Assembly (NCBI GenBank): GCA_964634755.1 | Contig: CAZWJH010000008.1 | Span: forward strand, 1-44,780 | DNA length: 44,780 nucleotides | From: JALXDT01 sp964634755 | Lineage (GTDB): Bacteria > Acidobacteriota > Aminicenantia > JAMOAD01 | Direction of reading: 5' to 3' | In this document: piece by piece, positions 23,288-31,822 of the stretch | Position numbering within the stretch: position 1 is the stretch's first letter | How the letters are laid out: each line of letters opens with the position of its first letter | Made by a program: the position numbers and the translations under genes | Notes under the pieces: generated by a model | What the model saw: only the letters and a program-made list of their open reading frames with translations | Database searches by the model: none | Told to the model about the DNA's origin: nothing

Positions 23288-24280
23288 ATGATTGATTATA
23301 AAGGTAAAAATGTTCTCATAACTGGAGGAGCCGGTTTTATAGGAAGCCATCTTACAGAAGCGCTCGTGAGGGCGGGTGCCAGAGTCAGGGTTTTTGTAAG
23401 ATATACATCTTCAAGGGAAATTGGGCTTTTGAAAGAAGTTGAAAGAGAAATTCTTTCCGAATTAGATATTTATTTAGGAGATCTCCGTGATATACAATCT
23501 GTAAAAAATGCTGTTAAAGGTCAACAAATTATCTTTCACTTGGGAGCATTGATAGGAGTACCTTATTCTTTTGTTCATCCACATGAAGTAGTTATAAATA
23601 ATGTAAAAGCCACCTTGAATATTCTGGAAGCTGTAAGAGATTTAAACATTGAAAAAATAGTGATTACTTCCACAAGCGAAGTTTACGGAACAGCAGAGTT
23701 TTCGCCGATAACAGAAAAGCATCCTTTAAAACCTCAATCCCCGTACTCCGCAAGCAAAATAGCTTCGGATTCTGTTGCTATGAGTTATTATTATGCATAT
23801 GAAATGCCAATAACAATTTTAAGGCCTTTTAACACATTCGGGCCAAGGCAATCTTTAAGAGCAGTAATTCCAACTATAATATCACAGGCAATTCTAAAAG
23901 GAGAGGTAGAACTCGGTAGGATTGACACCCAAAGGGATTTTACCTTTGTAAGTGATACTGTTAGAGGGTTTATGCTCACAGGGTTGGCAGAGAATTCCGA
24001 TGGAAAAACTATAAACATAGGGACTGGAGAGGCAAGAACAATTAAACAGGTAGTTGAACTTGTGGGAAGTATTTTGGATAAAGAACTTAAAATAAAGGTG
24101 TCTGAGAAAAGATTCAGACCCGGAAAGAGTGAGGTTGAGCTTTTGGTAGCTTCTTTTAATCAGGCAAAAGATATATTGGGATGGTTTCCTTTAACATCTT
24201 TTCAGAAAGGTCTAAGATTAACTGTAGAATATATAAAAAATAATATAGAAAAATACGACTTCACAAATTATATAGTCTGA
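23288..24280 (+). CDS. NAD-dependent sugar-nucleotide epimerase/dehydratase
   Basis: 330 residues from ATG 23288. Extended SDR fold: NAD-binding GGAGFIGSHL (from about residue 12), TSTSEVYGTAE, and the catalytic Tyr-x-x-x-Lys in YSASKIASD. ILRPFNTFGPRQS and RDFTFVSDTVRGF are typical of UDP-glucose 4-epimerase/GDP-mannose dehydratase relatives. The exact sugar cannot be read from sequence. It is followed 8 nt later by the S9 peptidase, so both are probably one transcript. No glycosyltransferases adjoin. Confidence 0.88.
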   Translation: MIDYKGKNVLITGGAGFIGSHLTEALVRAGARVRVFVRYTSSREIGLLKEVEREILSELDIYLGDLRDIQSVKNAVKGQQIIFHLGALIGVPYSFVHPHEVVINNVKATLNILEAVRDLNIEKIVITSTSEVYGTAEFSPITEKHPLKPQSPYSASKIASDSVAMSYYYAYEMPITILRPFNTFGPRQSLRAVIPTIISQAILKGEVELGRIDTQRDFTFVSDTVRGFMLTGLAENSDGKTINIGTGEARTIKQVVELVGSILDKELKIKVSEKRFRPGKSEVELLVASFNQAKDILGWFPLTSFQKGLRLTVEYIKNNIEKYDFTNYIV

Positions 24281-24288
24281 GGTGTCTT

Positions 24289-26472
24289 ATGAAAAAAATC
24301 GTCTTTATAATATTTTTTATCCTATTTCTTTTTAGTTTTTCAAAGGGAGAGCAACTTTCCGTAAAAGATATTTTCAATGGAAACATTCTCCCAGAATCCT
24401 CAATGTCAAATATTTATTGGCTAAATAACTATAAAATAATCTATCTAAAAGGGGATATGAAAACGAAGGTATCCTCCCTCTATATGATGAAGTTAAGAAC
24501 CGGTGAAATTAAAAAACTTTTGGACGGAAAAGATATAATAGGAAAAAGAGAGCTTGATTTTCAGCAGATTGAGATAAATGAGAGATTCAGAATAAAGAAA
24601 AAAGGAGTTTTAAATTATCAGGTATTTAAGAATAAGAAAAAGCTTTTGATTCCTTCCGAAGGAAATATTTACATTTTGGATATTAAAAGCGGGAAACTCT
24701 CTCTGTTTTATTCTGAAAAAGTTCCCGCTCTTGATCCGAAATTATCACCTGACAATAGGTTTATCTCTTATATTAAGAACAATGATTTATACTTAAAAGA
24801 AATTTCAACGGGAAAAGAGATAAGACTTACAAAAAGAGAAAACAAGTCTATAAAAAATGGAATGAGTGAATTTGTAGCGCTTGAAGAGATGGATAGAGGT
24901 ACAGCTTATTGGTGGTCTTCCGACAGCAAACATATTGCCTATTTGAAAGTTGATGAGAGCAAAGTTAAAGAATATCCGATGGTATATTATAAAGATGGCT
25001 CATATCCGGCACTTTATCTGCAAAAATATCCGGCAGCGGGAGAGCCAAATGCCTTCGTAGAGATAAAGCTTATCGATCTTGCAACAAAAAAAATTAAAAC
25101 CGTATTTTCAGATAAATCCGAGTATTACATACCTTCACTGATTTGGGCAAGGAATAATTTAATCTTCTTTCAAAAACAGGATAGAAGACAGAAAAGTCTT
25201 GAATTGTTTTCACTTAATACGGATACTTTAGAATTGAAAAAATTGTTAGAAGAAAAGTCTGACACTTATGTCAATTTGTTTGGGGCTCCGATTGTTTTTT
25301 CTCGAACAAACAGATTCTTCTGGATTTCAGAAAGGGATGGCTGGGCACACCTGTATCTTTATGACTTTAATGGACAATTGATTAAAAAATACATAAAGGG
25401 AGACTATGGAATTATCTCTCCCTCAAAACATTTTGAAAAAATGGGAGTTCTTTATTTTTATTCAAATAAGGATGATGTAATGGAAAAAGCTCTTTACGGA
25501 ATAGATTACAGAAAGAATTTGGTATCAAGGATAACAGGGGAAAAGGGCACCCACTATGTCTCTTTTTCACCGAACAACAGATACTATATAGATATTATCA
25601 GTAGGATGAATTTACCTTTCAAAACCTTATACAAAAGAATAAACGGGGAAATAATGAAAGTCCTTGAAAAATCACCGGATGTCTTCAAAAAATACAATTT
25701 GACAAAACCTGAAATAATAAAGGTGAAAAAGGGGGAGATAGAGCTTTACTCATATTTAATCAAACCGGTTAATTTTGACCCTACAAAAAAGTATCCATTA
25801 ATCGTTCATATATATGGAGGGCCTCACAGTCAAAAGGTTGTTGAAAGGTGGGGAGGTGATTTTTTCCTTTTTCATCAGATTCTTGCACAAAAAGGTTTTT
25901 TAATTTATGTTTTAGACAATAGAGGGACCGGGAAAAGAGGCAAAAAGTTTGAAGAGCAAATTTATCGTAGATTGGGAGAAAAGGAGCTTTCTGATCAAAT
26001 TACTGGAATCAAGACATTGATAAAAAAAAGCTTTGTAGATGAAAAGAGAGTGGGAATCTGGGGATGGAGCTATGGAGGATTTATGACCCTTTATGCACTT
26101 TTAAAAAGACCTGACATTTTCTCCTGCGGAATTTCCGTTGCTCCCGTAACAAACTGGTTATTTTATGATTCTCATTATACGGAAAGGTATCTTGATTTGC
26201 CAGAACTTAATCCGGAGGGATACAAAGAGAGTTCTCCCCTGAATTTTGCTAATACACTAAAATCTAAGCTCCTTCTTGTTCTCGGTCTTTATGATGATAA
26301 TGTGCATCCTGCTCATTCAATAGAATTTATTAAAAAATTGGGAAAAAGCGGGATTAAAAAATTCGAGACTACGATTTTTCCCAACAAGGGACACAGTATA
26401 AAAGGGTTTACAGCAAGAACTTTGCTGTTTGAGAGAATGATTAAATTCTGGGAAGAGAATTTAAGAAAATAG
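24289..26472 (+). CDS. Secreted dipeptidyl-peptidase-IV-like S9 peptidase
   Basis: 727 residues. Cleavable signal (MKKIVFIIFFILFLFSFSKG). An N-terminal beta-propeller (about 30-470) carries EFVALEEMDRG, whose Glu-Glu pair matches the N-terminus clamp of DPP-IV. The C-terminal alpha/beta hydrolase has nucleophile Ser in GWSYGG (about 593), Asp in LGLYDDNVHP (about 668) and His in NKGHSIKG (about 701). Expected to release X-Pro/X-Ala dipeptides from peptides outside the cytoplasm. GAGGTG overlaps the epimerase stop. Full family length. Confidence 0.93.
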   Translation: MKKIVFIIFFILFLFSFSKGEQLSVKDIFNGNILPESSMSNIYWLNNYKIIYLKGDMKTKVSSLYMMKLRTGEIKKLLDGKDIIGKRELDFQQIEINERFRIKKKGVLNYQVFKNKKKLLIPSEGNIYILDIKSGKLSLFYSEKVPALDPKLSPDNRFISYIKNNDLYLKEISTGKEIRLTKRENKSIKNGMSEFVALEEMDRGTAYWWSSDSKHIAYLKVDESKVKEYPMVYYKDGSYPALYLQKYPAAGEPNAFVEIKLIDLATKKIKTVFSDKSEYYIPSLIWARNNLIFFQKQDRRQKSLELFSLNTDTLELKKLLEEKSDTYVNLFGAPIVFSRTNRFFWISERDGWAHLYLYDFNGQLIKKYIKGDYGIISPSKHFEKMGVLYFYSNKDDVMEKALYGIDYRKNLVSRITGEKGTHYVSFSPNNRYYIDIISRMNLPFKTLYKRINGEIMKVLEKSPDVFKKYNLTKPEIIKVKKGEIELYSYLIKPVNFDPTKKYPLIVHIYGGPHSQKVVERWGGDFFLFHQILAQKGFLIYVLDNRGTGKRGKKFEEQIYRRLGEKELSDQITGIKTLIKKSFVDEKRVGIWGWSYGGFMTLYALLKRPDIFSCGISVAPVTNWLFYDSHYTERYLDLPELNPEGYKESSPLNFANTLKSKLLLVLGLYDDNVHPAHSIEFIKKLGKSGIKKFETTIFPNKGHSIKGFTARTLLFERMIKFWEENLRK

Positions 26473-26491
26473 AATAAATTATTTTGGATGC

Positions 26492-27667
26492 CTATAGAAA
26501 CTTTTTCATATTTACAAAAACAATAATAATAAAAATCAAGACAAACAAAATGTTTTGAAATAATGTATTTTTAAATTCTCCGGAATCTTCACTGTTTAAA
26601 AGATAAAAAATAAAGAGTGCAACAATCGGCAGCAAAAGCGCATTTGTTACCTGAGCAAGAATTATTATGCTCAATGGCTTTATTTTAAGAAAACTCACAA
26701 AAATTCCAGTTAATATAACGAAAGAAAAAATTGTCTTAAATTTCACTCCCTCCTCTTTCCATCCAAAAAGCCCTTTTGATGTAAAAGCAGCAGCATAAGG
26801 GGCCGTTATAGCAGAGGAAAGCCCTGCCGCAAAAAACCCTATTCCAAAGCTTATCCCAGCAAATTTCCCGAAAAGTGGCTCAAGTTGGAGAGAAAGATCA
26901 GAAGGGGCGGAAATGCTTATACCTTTAAAATAGTAAGCAACGCTTGCAGTAATTATTATTGCCATCGTAATAAAACCTCCGAGTCCTATTGCAAGGGCTG
27001 TATCCCATCTCATCAAACTTATACTTTCAGATGATTTCCACTTTTTAAGAACCGAGGATGAGTGCAAAAAAAGATTGTAAGGTACTATTGTGGTCCCTAA
27101 AAGCGCTAAAACCAATGTAATGGAACCTTCAGGGATAGAGGGTTTAAAACCTTTTAAAATAGCAAAAATATTCGGAGAAACCAAAAAAGCAGTAATAAAA
27201 AAACTTATTCCCATTATTACAACAAGAAAGATAAGAAATTTTTCTATTACTTTGTATTTTCCGAAAAAAAGTAGTAAAAAAGCTGAAATGCTTATTAAAA
27301 TAACCCAAAAATTCAGATTTACCCCTGAAATAATATTTATCCCCAAAGCTCCCCCTACGATATTACCCGTTTCATAAGCTGCACAGCCTACAATTATGGC
27401 AAGAAAAGCAAGAATCTTAAAGATAACCCTTATCCACACCCTATCGGGAATTTTCACAAGAGCTGAGCCAATATCCATCTTTGTTGCAAGAGAAAATCTT
27501 CCCACCATCTCCTGCAAAATTATTGCGGAAAATATAGCTATTAAAACAATCCAGAGAAGTGAAAATCCGAAATTTGCTCCTGCTAGGGTTGCGGATGTTA
27601 CAGTGCCAGGACCAATAAAGGCAGCAGCGATTAAAAAACCGGGCCCAAACCTACCCTTTTTCTCCAT
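26492..27667 (-). CDS. Nramp-superfamily transporter with altered metal site
   Basis: 391 residues, about eleven transmembrane helices, clear Nramp fold. TM1 reads IGPGTVTSATLAGANFG where canonical Nramp has DPGN: Asp becomes Gly and Asn becomes Thr. TM6 reads VPYNLFLHSS where canonical is MPHN: the metal-ligating Met becomes Val. All three hallmark ligands are therefore changed and classical Mn/Fe transport is doubtful. GGAGGAGGG inside the hyuB end precedes ATG 27667, overlapping hyuB by 17 nt, so it belongs to the hyuAB operon and may transport a substrate related to it. Confidence 0.82.
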   Translation of the reverse strand: MEKKGRFGPGFLIAAAFIGPGTVTSATLAGANFGFSLLWIVLIAIFSAIILQEMVGRFSLATKMDIGSALVKIPDRVWIRVIFKILAFLAIIVGCAAYETGNIVGGALGINIISGVNLNFWVILISISAFLLLFFGKYKVIEKFLIFLVVIMGISFFITAFLVSPNIFAILKGFKPSIPEGSITLVLALLGTTIVPYNLFLHSSSVLKKWKSSESISLMRWDTALAIGLGGFITMAIIITASVAYYFKGISISAPSDLSLQLEPLFGKFAGISFGIGFFAAGLSSAITAPYAAAFTSKGLFGWKEEGVKFKTIFSFVILTGIFVSFLKIKPLSIIILAQVTNALLLPIVALFIFYLLNSEDSGEFKNTLFQNILFVLIFIIIVFVNMKKFL

Positions 27668-29189
27668 ACCCTCCTCCTCCCGGAGTCTTTATGATTAGTA
27701 TATCTCCCTTTCTCACACTTAGGTTAAACTTACCTTTCAGCTTTATTTTTTTACCATTTCGAATTAGGATATTTTCCCCTTTTCTACCATTATTTCCTCC
27801 AAAAAGTCCGTAAGGATTATAATTTCTTCTTTCAGATAAAACACTAACCTCCGCATTCTCAAGAAATTCATACTCCCGGATAATTCCATCCCCCCCCCTC
27901 CATTTTCCTTTTCCTCCTGAATTTTTTCTAACCGAATACCTTTTTATTATAATGGGAAAATTCCTTTCCATAGCTTCAACAGGGGTATTCAAAGAATTTG
28001 TCATATGCGTGTGAACCGCAGAAGTACCGTCAAAACCCTTACCGGCTCCGCTTCCTCCTCCTATAGTCTCATAATATGTATATCCTTTCCCTCCAAATGA
28101 AACATTATTCATAGTCCCCTGAGAGGCAGCTGCGATTTTTTCCGGTAACATTCTTGAAAAAGCACCTAAAATCACATCAACTATTCTTTGAGATGTTTCA
28201 ACATTCCCTGCGGCCATTGCCGAGGGTTTTTCCGGATCAAGAATACTTCCCTTTCTTAAAATAAGCTTTACAGGCTTCATTATTCCTGAATTTATAGGGA
28301 CATCATCTTCCATAAGGGTTGTGAGAACATACAAGACAGCTGAAAAAACAATAGCTCTGTTTGCATTTATCCCCCCTGTAACAGAAGAAGATGATTCTGA
28401 AAAATCAAAAATTATTTTTTTACTACCACTTTTTATTTTAACTGATATTTTAATGTCTTTGTTACCAAATCCATCATCATCAAGATAATCTTCAAATTCA
28501 AACTCCCCTTTGGGAAGAGAAAAAAGAAATTTTTTAAAAAGTCTCTCAGTATAATCAATCAAACTTTCAGCATACTTTTTAACTTTTTCAACTCCGTATT
28601 TATTCGTAATCTCCTCCAACCTTTTTATACCTCTCTCATTTGCAGCAATTTGAGCCATCAAATCCCCACTTCTTTCAATAGGAGTTCTTACATTGCTCAA
28701 AATAAAATTCATTATTTCATTATCAATCTTTCCCTTCTTAATTATTTTAAGAGGAGGAATAATTAAACCCTCTTGAAATATCTCAGAGGCAAGAGGCATG
28801 GAACCCGCTTGCATCCCTCCAACATCACTGTGATGAGCTCTATTTGCCACAATAAAGAGCAGTTCACCTTTGTAAAAAAATGGAGTTATTAAGGTTATAT
28901 CAGGAAGATGAGTTCCCCCTCTATAGGGATCATTTAAAATAACCGTATCTCCCTCCTCAAATTTTATCTCTTCAAGAGCAGTTTTTACTGAAAGGGGCAT
29001 TGCGCCAAGGTGAACCGGGATATGAGATCCAAAAGCGAAGCTTTCTCCCTTAGCAGTAAACAGAGCGCACGAGAAATCATTTCTCTCCTTAATATTAGGA
29101 GAAAAAGCTGAACGCTGAAGGATTTTCCCCATTTCATCGCTTATTGATTGAAAAATATTTTTAAAAATTGTTACTTTTATTGAATCCAT
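27651..29189 (-). CDS. hyuB: Hydantoinase B / 5-oxoprolinase-type subunit
   Basis: 512 residues. NDPYRGGTHLPDITLITP near residue 90, GGxNANRA in the middle, and GGGSGAGKGFDGTSAVHTHM with NTPVEAMERNFP in the C-terminal half define HyuB. With HyuA it performs ATP-dependent ring opening of hydantoins, 5-oxoproline or a similar cyclic amide, or an acetone/acetophenone-carboxylase-type reaction. The substrate cannot be chosen here. It starts 2 nt after hyuA. A run of nine Gs (27898-27890) encodes part of the conserved WRGGDG motif and is a potential slippage site. Confidence 0.92.
   Translation of the reverse strand: MDSIKVTIFKNIFQSISDEMGKILQRSAFSPNIKERNDFSCALFTAKGESFAFGSHIPVHLGAMPLSVKTALEEIKFEEGDTVILNDPYRGGTHLPDITLITPFFYKGELLFIVANRAHHSDVGGMQAGSMPLASEIFQEGLIIPPLKIIKKGKIDNEIMNFILSNVRTPIERSGDLMAQIAANERGIKRLEEITNKYGVEKVKKYAESLIDYTERLFKKFLFSLPKGEFEFEDYLDDDGFGNKDIKISVKIKSGSKKIIFDFSESSSSVTGGINANRAIVFSAVLYVLTTLMEDDVPINSGIMKPVKLILRKGSILDPEKPSAMAAGNVETSQRIVDVILGAFSRMLPEKIAAASQGTMNNVSFGGKGYTYYETIGGGSGAGKGFDGTSAVHTHMTNSLNTPVEAMERNFPIIIKRYSVRKNSGGKGKWRGGDGIIREYEFLENAEVSVLSERRNYNPYGLFGGNNGRKGENILIRNGKKIKLKGKFNLSVRKGDILIIKTPGGGGYGEKG
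27890..27898 (-). repeat. G9 tract inside hyuB
   Basis: Nine consecutive Gs in the coding strand (AGG GGG GGG G) within the WRGGDG codons. Glycine codons elsewhere in this gene are mostly GGA, so the run is not forced by the code. Confidence 0.8.
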
Positions 29190-29191
29190 AA

Positions 29192-31153
29192 TTACTTCCT
29201 CTCCAATACTATATTAAAAAATTTGTCAATTTTAATTTTAAACTCTATTGGCACAACTATTGTGGAAAACTCAGAAATTATAATGGCAGGAGATTTTAAT
29301 TTCATATCAGGATAAAGATTTTTCCTCTTATAATAATAGAAATTTTCAAATTTTCCATTAAAATAAACTTTCCTTTTCTCTGGTTTTACCGATTTCTTTC
29401 TTTCTCCATCATATGAATAAAAAGCATCCGATATTTTTCCATTTGCCATAACCCTTATGTTGACTATCTCTATATCCTCATCACTAAGTTTGTAAGAATA
29501 AAGTTTTTTATGCTCCTTATGAAAAATCTTCTCAAAATTTTCAGAAAAGGGGATTGTAAGCTCATAGGATTGTCCAAAATATCTTAAATCTAAAAGCTTA
29601 ATAATTCTTCTCTTTAATTTAGGGATATTTTCTTCTTCCAGAATTCTGTCAGCAACTTTCTCCAATTTTCTGAATTCTTTTTGCAAGTATTCTTTTGTTT
29701 TCAATGAAAATTTTCTTAGTACCGAAAGAGAAAACTCCTTTGTATATTCAGCAAAAATCATCCCAAGTGCAGAGAAAACTCCCTGATAGTTAGGGATTAT
29801 CACTCTTTTAATATCCAACCTCTTGGCAAGTTGAGCTGCAACAAGTCCCCCGGCTCCTCCAAAAGGGAAAAGAGCAAAAAACCGGGGATCATCCCCTTTC
29901 TCAACGGTAATAGTTCTTAGAGCTCTTTCTATCGAAGATATTGATATTTTTACAATACCTTCGGCAGTATCATAAACTGATTTCCTTATTTTCTTTGCAA
30001 TCTTTTCTATTGCTTTAAAACTTCTTTGAGGATAAATTTTCATCTTACCGCCAAGAAAATAGGAAGGATCTATAATATTCAGAACAACAAAAGCATCAGT
30101 TATCGTCGGATAATCTGATTTACCGTAGCAGGCAGGCCCCGGATTTGCTCCTGCACTTTGAGGCCCCACTCTCAAAACACCAGCTCTATCCACAGTAGCG
30201 ATTGACCCCCCTCCTGCACCAACCGTTTCTATTTCTATCATCGGGACTTTAATTTTTAAATTATTCATAACCCTCTCTTTGGAAAGAGTAAATTCTCCGT
30301 TTTTCACAACAGAAACATCGGTGGATGTCCCTCCCATATCAAGAGTAATCAGATTCTTCTCTCCTGTTTCCTCGGCAATAAGTTTTGAAGCTATAAGTCC
30401 TCCCGCAGGCCCCGAAAGAAGAGTTCTTACAGGTTCTTTTTTTATTCTCCGAGGTGATAACCCCCCGCCGTTTGATTGCATAATGTAAAACTTTTTCCCC
30501 TTAATTCCTTTCTCTATTTTTTCTATATAATCGGAAATTACAGGCATCAAAGCTGAATTTAAAACTGTTATAATTCCCCTTTCATACTCTCTGTATTCCG
30601 GAAAAATCCTGGAAGATAAAGTTATAAATCTAAAACCATTTTCTTTTAAAATCTTCTCAACCGCCTTTTCATTAGAAGGATTTTTATAAGAATGGAGAAA
30701 AATTACCGCTATTGATTCAGCCTTAAGTTTTTTAATTTTTTCAATTAAATAAACTATTTCATTTTTATCTATTGACTTTATTATCTTACCACTAGCCAAA
30801 GTCCTTTCATTAATCCCGAAAATCATTTTATCACTGACAACAGACGATGGTTTTTGTGGTTTAAGAGAAAAAAGATTCACTCTACTCTGTCTTCCTATCT
30901 TAAGAATATCTTCAAAGTCCTTTGTAATCAATAACGCTGTTTTAGCCATCTTATTTTCCAAAAAAGCATTTGTCCCCACCGTTGTTCCGTGAACCAGTAT
31001 AAAATCCTTTTGAAGATATTTTTTCAAACCTTTTATGATAGTTTTTTCCGGATTTTGGAGAGTGGAAAGGAGCTTGAATGTTTCTATTTTACCATTTTCA
31101 AAAACAACAAAATCGGTAAATGTTCCGCCAGTATCTATCCCGATAATAAGCAT
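29192..31153 (-). CDS. hyuA: Hydantoinase A / 5-oxoprolinase-type ATPase subunit
   Basis: 653 residues. ASKHA-type phosphate loop GIDTGGTFTDFVVF at residues 5-18, second loop LDMGGTSTDVSVV near 270, then GAGGGSIATVDRAGVLRVGP and FGGAGGLVAAQLA. These are the standard HyuA landmarks. It supplies the ATP-dependent activation step for HyuB. The first gene of the hyuA-hyuB-transporter unit. Its ATG lies 5 nt after a TTGACT-17-TAATAT promoter with no Shine-Dalgarno, predicting leaderless translation. Confidence 0.93.
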   Translation of the reverse strand: MLIIGIDTGGTFTDFVVFENGKIETFKLLSTLQNPEKTIIKGLKKYLQKDFILVHGTTVGTNAFLENKMAKTALLITKDFEDILKIGRQSRVNLFSLKPQKPSSVVSDKMIFGINERTLASGKIIKSIDKNEIVYLIEKIKKLKAESIAVIFLHSYKNPSNEKAVEKILKENGFRFITLSSRIFPEYREYERGIITVLNSALMPVISDYIEKIEKGIKGKKFYIMQSNGGGLSPRRIKKEPVRTLLSGPAGGLIASKLIAEETGEKNLITLDMGGTSTDVSVVKNGEFTLSKERVMNNLKIKVPMIEIETVGAGGGSIATVDRAGVLRVGPQSAGANPGPACYGKSDYPTITDAFVVLNIIDPSYFLGGKMKIYPQRSFKAIEKIAKKIRKSVYDTAEGIVKISISSIERALRTITVEKGDDPRFFALFPFGGAGGLVAAQLAKRLDIKRVIIPNYQGVFSALGMIFAEYTKEFSLSVLRKFSLKTKEYLQKEFRKLEKVADRILEEENIPKLKRRIIKLLDLRYFGQSYELTIPFSENFEKIFHKEHKKLYSYKLSDEDIEIVNIRVMANGKISDAFYSYDGERKKSVKPEKRKVYFNGKFENFYYYKRKNLYPDMKLKSPAIIISEFSTIVVPIEFKIKIDKFFNIVLERK

Positions 31154-31158
31154 AAAAG

Positions 31159-31187
31159 ATATTAATATATTTGAATAACTCAGTCAA
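31159..31187 (-). promoter_or_regulatory. Promoter of the hyuA-hyuB-transporter unit, predicted leaderless
   Basis: TTGACT (31187-31182), 17 bp, TAATAT (31164-31159), 5 nt (CTTTT), ATG 31153. The geometry is identical to rpiB. Confidence 0.7.
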
Positions 31188-31212
31188 TTTACAAAGATAA
31201 AAGATCAGCTAT

Positions 31213-31229
31213 GAGAAATTAGATTTCTC
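31213..31229 (-). terminator. Hairpin after trpG, possible weak terminator
   Basis: GAGAAAT-TAG-ATTTCTC, perfect 7-bp stem (31213-31219, 31223-31229), just past the trpG stop. Downstream is U-rich but broken (ATCTTTTATCTTT), so intrinsic termination would be inefficient. Confidence 0.35.
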
Positions 31230-31234
31230 CCAAA

Positions 31235-31822
31235 TTAAAGATATTTTCTTTTGTTCTCCCTCAGTAAAATAAAATTTCTTATTATTTTCTTCCCTTCAAA
31301 CGTGAGTACTGATTCTGGATGAAACTGTACTCCTTCAATTGGATATTCCCTATGTCTTATTCCCATTATAGTATTGTCTTTTGTTTTTGCTGTTATCTCA
31401 AGACAATCTGGAAGATCCTCCCTCTTCGCTATTAATGAATGATATCTCGTTGCCTGAAAAGGATTCTTAACCCCTTTGAAAATGGTTTTTCCATCATGAT
31501 AAATTAGGGATGTTTTCCCATGATAAAGATTATCCGCAATTCCAATCTTTGCTCCGAAAACCATTGCTATTGTTTGGTGCCCCAAACAAACTCCCAATAT
31601 CGGAAATTCCCCTTTTAGCTTACTGACAATTTCCGGAGATATTCCTGAATTCTCGGGAACCGAGGGACCCGGAGATATTACAATTGCTTCGGGTTTTAAT
31701 TTTCTTATTTCTTTTATTGTTATTTGATCGTTTCTGTAAACAACCGTTTTTTTCCCTGTCTCTCCTATATATTGAACAATATTATAAACAAATGAATCAT
31801 AATTATCTATAATAAGAATCAT
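31235..31822 (-). CDS. trpG: Anthranilate synthase glutamine amidotransferase component
   Basis: 195 residues from ATG 31822, preceded by GGAGG and overlapping the trpE stop by ATGA; an upstream in-frame extension would lie wholly inside trpE. Class I amidotransferase: NYDSFVYNIVQYIG, oxyanion region VISPGPSVPENSG, nucleophile Cys in GVCLGHQTIA, and His-Glu in VQFHPESVLT. It delivers ammonia to TrpE, or possibly also to aminodeoxychorismate synthase as in Bacillus. It is not fused to TrpD, and no trpD follows. Last gene of the supra-operon. Confidence 0.93.
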   Translation of the reverse strand: MILIIDNYDSFVYNIVQYIGETGKKTVVYRNDQITIKEIRKLKPEAIVISPGPSVPENSGISPEIVSKLKGEFPILGVCLGHQTIAMVFGAKIGIADNLYHGKTSLIYHDGKTIFKGVKNPFQATRYHSLIAKREDLPDCLEITAKTKDNTIMGIRHREYPIEGVQFHPESVLTFEGKKIIRNFILLRENKRKYL

